Source of the DNA: an uncultured Oscillospiraceae bacterium | GTDB lineage: Bacteria > Bacillota > Clostridia > Oscillospirales > Oscillospiraceae | NCBI GenBank assembly: GCA_947624465.1 | Contig: CANQKJ010000023.1 | Span: forward strand, 1-14,054 | Length of the DNA stretch: 14,054 nucleotides | Reading direction: 5' to 3' | Shown here: positions 8,856-14,054 of the stretch, one piece after another | How the letters are laid out: each line of letters begins with the position of its first letter | Position numbering within the stretch: position 1 is the stretch's first letter | Translations under genes and position numbers: made by a program | The notes under the pieces: model-generated | Told to the model about the DNA's origin: nothing | Database searches by the model: none | Seen by the model: only the letters and a program-made list of their open reading frames with translations

Positions 8856-9410
8856 ATGGAACAGCTTCAAATCGTGGACGCCCGCACCGAGGCCCACTTC
8901 CGGGCCATGTCCATGATCCACGCCCGGGCGTGGAAGATCAGCTACCGGGGCGCGGTGCCCGACGACTTCCTGGACGCCATCGGCAACGACCACTGGCTAG
9001 AGGCCTTTCGGGCCAACTACGAGACCCGAAACGGCATCAAAGGGCTTCTCCTTTACAGAGGGGACGCGCCGGTGGCCTGCCTGAACTACTGCCGCGCCCG
9101 GAAGGACAATTTCAACAGCGCCGAGTGCCAATTCCCCAACGAGGGATACGAGGACTGGGGGGAACTGGCCTCCTTCTACACCCTCCCCGGAGAGCAGGGC
9201 AAGGGCTACGGCTCCATCCTGATGGCGGAGGCCCTGGAGCGGCTGAGGGCGGGCGGCTACCGGAACGCCTTCGTGTTCGTCCTGCGGGAGAACGAGGGGG
9301 CCAGGCGGTTCTACGCCCGCCACGGCTTCGCCTGGGACGGCACCTTCGCCGAGATCCCCTTCCCCCACGACACGGTGTGCGTCGATCTGCGGTATGTGAG
9401 GTCCCTGTGA
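8856..9410 (+). CDS. GNAT-family N-acetyltransferase
   Basis: 184-residue cytosolic acetyltransferase that would move an acetyl group from acetyl-CoA to an amine; the acceptor is unknown. The acetyl-CoA pyrophosphate loop (motif A) is EQGKGYG at residues 113-119, preceded by the beta strand ELASFYTLP. Motif B is RENEGARRFYARHGF (144-158). The N-terminal region (HARAWKISYRGAVPDDFLD) is typical of the RimI-like single-domain group. The chosen ATG at 8856 has TGGAG about 8 bases upstream. An in-frame ATG at 8808 would add 16 residues, but it would translate the GC hairpin at 8810-8831 and has no good ribosome site. The gene converges on the Na/Pi symporter with a shared terminator between. Confidence 0.88.
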   Translation: MEQLQIVDARTEAHFRAMSMIHARAWKISYRGAVPDDFLDAIGNDHWLEAFRANYETRNGIKGLLLYRGDAPVACLNYCRARKDNFNSAECQFPNEGYEDWGELASFYTLPGEQGKGYGSILMAEALERLRAGGYRNAFVFVLRENEGARRFYARHGFAWDGTFAEIPFPHDTVCVDLRYVRSL

Positions 9411-9438
9411 CCTCTCCCCCGCCCCACAGACGCGAAAA

Positions 9439-9475
9439 CGCCCCGGACCGTTTTCTGGTCCGGGGCGCATTTTTA
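9439..9475. terminator. Bidirectional terminator between GNAT gene and Na/Pi symporter
   Basis: A perfect 11-bp GC-rich stem (9439-9449 with 9457-9467, CGCCCCGGACC/GGTCCGGGGCG) with loop GTTTTCT. On the plus strand it is followed by CATTTTTATAA; on the minus strand by TTTTCGC. It lies 28 bases after the acetyltransferase stop and about 77 bases beyond the symporter stop. The strongest terminator signal of the window on the plus strand. Confidence 0.9.
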
Positions 9476-9551
9476 TAACGGTCGGGGAGGCCGGAGACGG
9501 CCAGCGCCAGCACGCCGGTCCCGCGCCGTTATCCCGGCCTTCTATGGCCTC

Positions 9552-11354
9552 TTACGTCTCCCTGATCTGGTCGAAATACTTCTCGTGGGCCTCCTGATAC
9601 TGCCGGTTGAAGTCCTCGTCCTGGCCCGCGTGGAGCTGGGATACATATTCGTGGACCTGGTGTTTCAGCTCGGGCATGGCCCGGGCGATGGTGGCCACGC
9701 CGATGTTGGAGCAGGCGTCGGAGATGCGCTCCGCCTCGGACAGGAGGTTCATAAAGGCGTTCCCGGCGTAGGTGGAGTAGCCGCCGGAGCGGATGCGGTC
9801 CAGGTTGTTGTCCCGCAGGACGGACACCATGTCGTCCACCACCTGTTCCAGCGGCTCGATGCGCCGGGCGGCGGCCACGTCCCGGTGCCGGAAGGTCTGG
9901 TCCCCCAGGTCCAGGATAGTGTCCAGCAGCTCCCGCAGCACCGCCAGTTCCCTCTGGGCGGCGTCGGGCAGGACCTCGTTCCTGCCCCGCAGGTCCTGGG
10001 CGGTCTCCAGGATGTTCATGGCGTGGTCGCTGAGCCGCTCGAACTCGGTGACCACGGCGTAGTACTGGTTCATGATCTCCACATGGTTGGGGGCGGTCAG
10101 GTGGGCGGAGATCTGCACCAGATAGTTGCTGATCCGGTCGGCGAACAGGTCCACCGTGTCCTCGTCCCCGGCGATCTGTCCGGCGGCGCCGGCGTCGTAC
10201 CTGGCGACCACGTCAAAGGCGCGGCCGATGTTCCTCCGGGCCACATCGTACATGGTGAGCAGAGCGTCGTAGCACCGGCCCAGGGCGATGGCGGGGGTGC
10301 TGAAAAACACCGGGTTGAGGGCGTCCAGCTGCTCGCTGTACTTGTCGGCGGGGACGGGAACGTCCTTCACCAGCCGATAGCTGAGCTTCTCGAACAGGCC
10401 CAGCAGCGGGAACATGGCCACGGCGCTGACCAGATTGAACACCGTGTTGGCGTTGGCGATGCCGCCGGAGTCGATGGGACTGCTCCAGATGCCGCCCAGC
10501 GCGCCCACGTGATAGAGGACGAACACTCCGATGAGCACCAGCGCGGTCTTGCAGAGGTTGAAGATGATATTGACGCAGCCCACCCGCTTGGCGCCGGGCC
10601 TGGCGCCGATGTTGATGACAATGGCGGTGGTGACGCAGTCCCCCAGGTAGATACCCGCCAGCACCGCGTAGATGGCGCTGAACGTCAACTGGCCGGAGGT
10701 GGAAAAAGCCTGCAAAATGCCGATGCTGGCCGACGAACTCTGGAGCACGAAGGCCACCGCCGCGCCGATGACATAGCCCAGGACCGGGTTGCTGCCCAGC
10801 CTGGCAAACAGCCCCTCGATGACGCCGGACTGGGTGAGCACATCCACCGCGCCGGTCATGGACAGCAGCCCGGAGAACAGGATGCCGAAGCCGATGACGA
10901 TCTGGCCGGTCTGTATGGGGCCGTTCTGCTGGAAGCCCATGAGGATGATGATGCCGACGATCAGGGCCAGCGGCGCCAGGGTGGACGGGGTGAAAACGCG
11001 GAGGATGGAGGTGCCGGAGGAGTCCACATCCAGCAGGCGGATGATCTGGCCGGTGACGGTGGTGCCCACGTTGGCCCCCACGATGATGCCCAGGGACTGC
11101 CGCAGGGAGATGACCCCCGCGGCCACCAGGCCGGAGGTGATGACGATGGTGGCGGTGGAGGACTGGATCACCGCCGTCATGGCCAGGCCCAGCAGAAACG
11201 CCTTGAGCGGGGTGCTGGTCAGCAGCTCCAGGGCCTTTTTCAGCGGGCCGGAGGAGCTCTCCTTCAGCGCGTCCCCCATGACCCGCATCCCGTAGAGGAA
11301 CATGGCAAGGCCGCCCAGCAGCGTGATAATATCGAAGATACTGATGGCCTCCAC
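9552..11354 (-). CDS. Na+/phosphate cotransporter with C-terminal PhoU-like domain
   Basis: About 600-residue inner-membrane protein of the NptA/YjbB (PNaS) family that imports or exports phosphate with sodium. Two inverted transport repeats carry the signature motifs QSSTAT (residues 64-69) and QSSSAS (205-210), with GANVGTTVTGQ (93-103) after the first. About eight or nine membrane segments end near residue 330. Residues about 350-560 form a helical PhoU-like domain (FERLSDHAMNILE, EAERISDACSNIG) on the cytosolic side. It appears monocistronic. The frame opens with GTG at 11352-11354, but the ribosome site GGGGAGG (11360-11354) overlaps that codon. An ATC at 11345-11343 lies at ideal spacing, and starting there would give a shorter N-terminus beginning M-S-I-F-D. 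The true start is therefore unclear within 9 bases. No phosphate-regulon genes are adjacent. Confidence 0.92.
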   Translation of the reverse strand: MEAISIFDIITLLGGLAMFLYGMRVMGDALKESSSGPLKKALELLTSTPLKAFLLGLAMTAVIQSSTATIVITSGLVAAGVISLRQSLGIIVGANVGTTVTGQIIRLLDVDSSGTSILRVFTPSTLAPLALIVGIIILMGFQQNGPIQTGQIVIGFGILFSGLLSMTGAVDVLTQSGVIEGLFARLGSNPVLGYVIGAAVAFVLQSSSASIGILQAFSTSGQLTFSAIYAVLAGIYLGDCVTTAIVINIGARPGAKRVGCVNIIFNLCKTALVLIGVFVLYHVGALGGIWSSPIDSGGIANANTVFNLVSAVAMFPLLGLFEKLSYRLVKDVPVPADKYSEQLDALNPVFFSTPAIALGRCYDALLTMYDVARRNIGRAFDVVARYDAGAAGQIAGDEDTVDLFADRISNYLVQISAHLTAPNHVEIMNQYYAVVTEFERLSDHAMNILETAQDLRGRNEVLPDAAQRELAVLRELLDTILDLGDQTFRHRDVAAARRIEPLEQVVDDMVSVLRDNNLDRIRSGGYSTYAGNAFMNLLSEAERISDACSNIGVATIARAMPELKHQVHEYVSQLHAGQDEDFNRQYQEAHEKYFDQIRET

Positions 11355-11373
11355 CTCCCCGAGTTTAGTCTAA

Positions 11374-11402
11374 AGTATATCATACTACATTTTTCCGGGA
11401 AA
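11374..11402 (-). promoter_or_regulatory. Possible promoter of the Na/Pi symporter gene
   Basis: Minus strand TATACT (11379 to 11374) matches the -10 consensus at 5 of 6 positions. At 17 bases upstream is TTTCCC, a poor -35. Nearby short inverted repeats TTTAG-T-CTAAA (11364-11374) and AGTAT-ATC-ATACT flank the -10 and might bind a regulator. The call rests mainly on the -10 box and its place just upstream of the gene. Confidence 0.4.
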
Positions 11403-11431
11403 ATCCACCCTTTTCTGCGGCGCGGACCGGA

Positions 11432-11464
11432 AAAGCGCCCCGCCGGGACTGTTCCCGGCGGGGC
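11432..11464 (-). terminator. Terminator of the riboflavin transporter gene
   Basis: A perfect 12-bp stem (11437-11448 with 11453-11464, GCCCCGCCGGGA/TCCCGGCGGGGC) with a 4-base loop. On the minus strand it is followed by GCTTTTCC. It begins 8 bases past the stop of the transporter gene and separates it from the Na/Pi symporter transcript. Confidence 0.87.
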
Positions 11465-11472
11465 GGACGCTT

Positions 11473-12195
11473 TCATCTCATGCGGAACAGCCGCTCGATG
11501 TGCTTGTACAGCAGGAAGGTCAGCAGGGACACCACCACGCCCTTCACCAGATTGAAGGGGGCCACCGCCAGCAGCACCAGGGTGCTCACGCTGTTGATGG
11601 CCGGGTTGATGCCCGTGCCGATGCCCACGATCTGGTCCAGGGGCATCCCGTACAGCTCGGAGAAGGCGGGGAGCAGATAGACCGCGTTGAACAGGCTGCC
11701 GAACACCGTCATCACCCCGGTGCCCGCGGCCATGCCCGCCAGAGCGCCCTTGCGGGTCTTGAAGCGGTGATAGACCACCGTGGCGGGCAGGATGAAGGAG
11801 CAGCCGGTGGCGAAATTGGCGAAATCCCCCACGAAGGCGGTGCTGGTGCCCTTGATGACCAGCTTCAGGAGGATCTTCACGAACTCGCACACCACCCCGG
11901 CCACCGGCCCCAGGGAGAAGGAGCAGATGAGTACCGGCACCTCGCTGAAGTCCAGCTCGTAGAAGAAGGGGGCGAAGGGCAGCGGGAACTCCCAGTACAT
12001 CAGGATGGCGGCGATGGCGCCGAACACGCCGATGTAGGCCGCCCGCCGGGCCGCCGGCTGTTTGGGCGTTTTGAGCCACAGCTTCTCCGCCGCCAGCGCC
12101 ACAAGGAACAGCCCCACGAACACCAGCAGGCACATCACCAGGAACAGGACGTTGTCCTGGACCGCGGCCCAAAGGTCTTTCAGATGATCGAACAT
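11473..12195 (-). CDS. ribU: ECF transporter S component, riboflavin-specific (RibU-like)
   Basis: 240-residue integral membrane protein that would bind riboflavin and work with a shared ECF energy module encoded elsewhere. Core features of the RibU fold are visible: AAYIGVFGAIAAILMYWEFPLPFAPFF, then ELDFSEVPVLICSFSLGPVAGVVCEFVKILLKL, GDFANFATGCSFILPATVVYH, and a final LVKGVVVSLLTFLLYKHI. The substrate call is supported strongly by the FMN riboswitch directly upstream. An additional hydrophobic helix (about residues 15-42) precedes the usual first helix, making the protein longer than the roughly 190-210 residues common in the family. The ATG at 12195-12193 has AGGAG with 8-base spacing. A GTG at 12204 overlaps that ribosome site and is rejected. 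No ECF ATPase or T component is in the window. Confidence 0.92.
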   Translation of the reverse strand: MFDHLKDLWAAVQDNVLFLVMCLLVFVGLFLVALAAEKLWLKTPKQPAARRAAYIGVFGAIAAILMYWEFPLPFAPFFYELDFSEVPVLICSFSLGPVAGVVCEFVKILLKLVIKGTSTAFVGDFANFATGCSFILPATVVYHRFKTRKGALAGMAAGTGVMTVFGSLFNAVYLLPAFSELYGMPLDQIVGIGTGINPAINSVSTLVLLAVAPFNLVKGVVVSLLTFLLYKHIERLFRMR

Positions 12196-12202
12196 AAAAA
12201 AC

Positions 12203-12261
12203 ACTCCTTTCCGATGCAGACGCCTGAAAAATTGCCTTCTCAGGTGTCGATCAAAAGGAGT
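12203..12261 (-). promoter_or_regulatory. Riboswitch expression platform sequestering the ribosome site
   Basis: In the minus-strand RNA, ACUCCUUU (12261 to 12254) is an exact complement of AAAGGAGU (12210 to 12203), which contains the ribosome binding site of the transporter gene. Inside, GACACCUGA (12248-12240) pairs with UCAGGCGUC (12227-12219) with one mismatch. Six U residues follow immediately before the AUG, so the same helix may act as a terminator, as a block to translation, or both. Expected logic: FMN bound, gene off. Confidence 0.72.
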
Positions 12262-12271
12262 ATGCGCAACA

Positions 12272-12385
12272 CATCTTCTTCCATCCGGACTATAACCGTT
12301 GGTCCCGGAGTTTCACCGGGTCGGCCATGAAACATGGTTCGCGGACTGTACCGCCAGTGGGGAATCTCACCCCGCCCTGAAGACA
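12272..12385 (-). promoter_or_regulatory. FMN riboswitch (RFN element)
   Basis: Read on the minus strand, the conserved RFN blocks appear in order: TCTTCAGGGCGGGGTGAGAT, TCCCCACTGGCGGT, AGTCCGCGAACC, GACCCGGTGAAACTCCGGGA, CCAACGGTTATAGTCCGGAT, and GGAAGAAGATG. The outer strands TCTTC and GAAGA close the multi-branched aptamer. RFN elements bind FMN and switch off riboflavin synthesis or uptake genes. Here the only gene downstream is the RibU-like transporter. Confidence 0.96.
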
Positions 12386-12407
12386 GTTATCCAGTTGTCC
12401 TGCCCAC

Positions 12408-12435
12408 ATTATAGCACGCCCCGCGGGAAATGCAA
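12408..12435 (-). promoter_or_regulatory. Promoter of the FMN riboswitch/ribU transcript
   Basis: Minus strand TGC-TATAAT (12413 to 12408) is a perfect -10 with an extended TGn element. A weak -35 TTGCAT lies 16 bases upstream (12435 to 12430). Predicted start near 12401, about 16 bases before the aptamer. Confidence 0.75.
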
Positions 12436-12505
12436 CCCCAAATTTCGGCGGGGCCGCATATCGGACGTTTGGTCCCGGTTTTCAAACAAATGTTTCAGCT
12501 TTCTC

Positions 12506-12534
12506 TTGACTTGCCCCGGCGGTTCAGGTAGAAT
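12506..12534 (+). promoter_or_regulatory. Promoter of the SLOG-family gene
   Basis: TTGACT (12506-12511), 17-base spacer, TAGAAT (12529-12534). Transcription should start near 12541, so the in-frame ATG at 12535 is outside the message and the leader is only about 12-18 bases long. The promoter diverges from that of the FMN riboswitch. Confidence 0.75.
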
Positions 12535-12552
12535 ATGGGCAGAGAGGAGGCG

Positions 12553-13098
12553 ATGGCCGTGGATATCCGGCGGGACGCCACCTGCTGCTTCACCGGCCAC
12601 CGCCCGGACAAGCTCCCCTGGGGCTTTGACGAGAGCGACCCCCGGTGCGCGGCGCTGAAAACCAGCATCGCCCGGGAACTTACGCGGCTCTACCTGCGGG
12701 GCTACCGGCACTTCATCTCCGGCATGGCCCAGGGGTGCGACCTGTACTTTGCCGAGGCCGCCCTGGCCCTGCGGGAGCGGTATCCCGGCGTGACGGTGGA
12801 GGGCGCGGTCCCCTGCCCCACCCAGGCGGACCGCTGGCCCGAAGAGGACCGCCGCCGCTGGCGGGCCATCCTGGACGCCTGCGACCTGGAGACGGTGGTC
12901 CAGCAGGAGTACGGCAGGTTCTGTATGCTCCGGCGGGACCGGTATCTGGTGGACCGCTCCGCCGCCATCCTGGCCGTGTTCGACGGCACCACCGGCGGCA
13001 CCCACTACACCCTCACCTACGCGGTGGGCAAGGAGAAGGAGATCTGGCTGCTGGATCCCGCCCGCCCGGAGGCGGAGGCCGTCCGCCTGGAGCTGTGA
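12553..13098 (+). CDS. SLOG-family (DUF1273/YpsA-like) nucleotide-binding protein
   Basis: 181-residue cytosolic Rossmann-like protein. The SLOG signature is clear: CCFTGHRPDKLPWG (residues 11-24), then HFISGMAQGCDLYFAEAAL (53-71), a middle PCPTQADRW, and AILAVFDGTTGGTHYTLTYA near the end. SLOG proteins are thought to bind nucleotide-type ligands; the exact role of the DUF1273 branch is unsettled. It is a single gene with its own promoter and terminator. The start could be ATG at 12553, which leaves only 2 bases after GAGGAGG, or GTG at 12559, which has ideal 8-base spacing. ATG is listed; GTG is at least as likely. No neighbouring nuclease or effector gene suggests a defence role. Confidence 0.88.
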   Translation: MAVDIRRDATCCFTGHRPDKLPWGFDESDPRCAALKTSIARELTRLYLRGYRHFISGMAQGCDLYFAEAALALRERYPGVTVEGAVPCPTQADRWPEEDRRRWRAILDACDLETVVQQEYGRFCMLRRDRYLVDRSAAILAVFDGTTGGTHYTLTYAVGKEKEIWLLDPARPEAEAVRLEL

Positions 13099-13131
13099 CC
13101 GGCAGAACAACGGCAGACGCGCAGACAAAAC

Positions 13132-13160
13132 GGCCGTCCGGCGCTTCGCGCCGGGCGGCC
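13132..13160. terminator. Bidirectional terminator after the SLOG gene and the 94-aa gene
   Basis: A 12-bp stem (13132-13143 with 13149-13160), complete except for one G-T wobble pair, has loop CTTCG. On the minus strand it is followed by TTTTGTC, on the plus strand by TTCTCTAT. It lies 33 bases past the SLOG stop and 22 bases past the stop of the facing gene. Confidence 0.82.
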
Positions 13161-13182
13161 TTCTCTATGTATGCGGGCAACG

Positions 13183-13467
13183 TCAGATCACGTGCAGGAC
13201 CTCGTTGCAGGGCAGAGTCAGGCGGTAGCGCTCCATGCGCTCCTCACCCTCCCCGTTCTGAGCTTCTCTCACAAGAAAGACGCCTTTGTCTGTCATTTCT
13301 ACCTCATAGTCGGAAGCGGGAGGCAGAGAATGGCCCATGAATTTCCAATCCAGCCACTGTCCCCCCTGCTCCTGCCGGGAGTAGAAATCCATCTTGCATC
13401 TGCTGCGCTCATAGGCGCTCATGCCCATCAGCTTGCTGATTTCCTCTTTTTTGACAATTTTCTTCAT
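13183..13467 (-). CDS. Hypothetical 94-residue protein
   Basis: Not recognised. The ATG at 13467 has AAGGAGGG with 7-base spacing. An in-frame start further up (13527) falls on the -35 box and is excluded. The sequence begins with a lysine-rich stretch (MKKIVKKEEISKLMGMSAYERSRCKMDFY), then has WLDWKFMG and a likely beta region (YEVEMTDKGVFLVREAQ, ERYRLTLPCNEVLHVI). There is no signal peptide or membrane helix. Its codon use is less GC-biased than its neighbours. A perfect consensus promoter and a terminator make it an independent, probably well-expressed unit. Two cysteines are present but form no known motif. Confidence 0.78.
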   Translation of the reverse strand: MKKIVKKEEISKLMGMSAYERSRCKMDFYSRQEQGGQWLDWKFMGHSLPPASDYEVEMTDKGVFLVREAQNGEGEERMERYRLTLPCNEVLHVI

Positions 13468-13498
13468 AGCTCGACCCTCCTTTTTGTGAGATATGTAT

Positions 13499-13527
13499 AT
13501 TATATGCCTCGTATACCAGCTTGTCAA
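13499..13527 (-). promoter_or_regulatory. Perfect consensus sigma-A promoter of the 94-aa gene
   Basis: Minus strand TTGACA (13527 to 13522), exactly 17 bases, TATAAT (13504 to 13499): full matches to both consensus boxes. Predicted start near 13492, about 25 bases before the start codon. The spacer contains GTATAC, but no clear operator was found. Confidence 0.9.
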
Positions 13528-13544
13528 CCATTTATTAGAAAAAA

Positions 13545-13580
13545 ACAGCCCCGGATCGGAGGAGGCCGGTCCGGGGCTGT
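13545..13580 (-). terminator. Terminator of guaB
   Basis: A perfect 11-bp stem, ACAGCCCCGGA with TCCGGGGCTGT (13545-13555 and 13570-13580), is followed on the minus strand by a run of Ts (TTTTTTTC counting the end of the stem). It lies about 53 bases past the guaB stop and just upstream of the promoter of the 94-aa gene. Confidence 0.88.
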
Positions 13581-13632
13581 GTAGCGCTGTTTATCTGTCA
13601 AAACGAAAGTCTTCCGCTTCCAATTTGCAAAA

Positions 13633-14054
<422 letters not shown>

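Noticed and set aside
9585..11555. 656-codon plus-strand open frame opposite the Na/Pi symporter
   Set aside because: It is an antisense shadow caused by GC-biased codons: low-complexity Gly/Val/His-rich sequence, no ribosome site, no domain.
12196..12204. GTG start for the RibU-like gene
   Set aside because: The GTG overlaps the ribosome site; ATG at 12195 has correct spacing.
13468..13527. Longer 114-residue version of the small hypothetical protein
   Set aside because: The extra part is encoded by the promoter -35/-10 region and lies upstream of the predicted transcript start.

Overview
The window (about 14 kb, GC-rich with a strong G/C bias at third codon positions) looks like chromosome of an anaerobic Clostridia-type Firmicute. 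The best guess is a gut Oscillospiraceae relative (Flavonifractor/Lawsonibacter type). That placement is inferred from high GC combined with Firmicute-style AGGAGG ribosome sites, TTGACA/TATAAT promoters, an FMN riboswitch in front of a RibU-like ECF transporter, a PadR operon, and a BadF/HgdC-type activase with its HgdB-like partner. No transposon, integrase, CRISPR array or phage gene was seen.

Layout. 1-1680 (+) is the 3' part of an asparagine synthetase (asnB), cut by the window edge. It meets a minus-strand operon (3630 to 1755) at a shared hairpin terminator. That operon encodes a membrane protein with a HAAS/DUF1700-like N-terminus, a second anchored protein, and a PadR repressor as the last gene, each overlapping the next by 4 bases. 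Its promoter has an 18-bp palindrome across the -10 box, a likely PadR operator.

3754-8750 (+) is the most interesting part. A strong promoter and structured leader precede a 981-aa double-activase/DUF2229 protein and a 433-aa HgdB-like protein overlapping by 8 bases; in many relatives I believe these are one polypeptide of about 1400 aa. A DIP1984-family coiled-coil gene follows closely. Immediately after its stop codon lies a structured stretch with a tRNA-type T-arm, a D-loop-like motif and a region resembling a tRNA-Leu D-arm, but no recognisable anticodon arm: a candidate tRNA-like noncoding RNA.

8856-9410 (+) is a GNAT acetyltransferase, convergent on a Na+/phosphate symporter with a PhoU-like tail (9552-11354, -). 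A riboflavin ECF S component (11473-12195, -) sits under an FMN riboswitch whose expression platform visibly pairs with the ribosome binding site. A SLOG/DUF1273 protein (12553-13098, +), an unrecognised 94-aa protein (13183-13467, -) with a perfect consensus promoter, and the C-terminal part of IMP dehydrogenase (guaB, 13633-14054, -) complete the window.

The genes are mostly short, independent units closed by GC-rich hairpins, several acting in both directions. Two multigene units stand out: the PadR operon and the activase/dehydratase-like/DIP1984/tRNA-like RNA unit. The second is the best candidate for an undescribed system, because it joins ATP-driven iron-sulfur electron transfer to a small protein and RNA of unknown role. 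That functional link is inferred from adjacency only.
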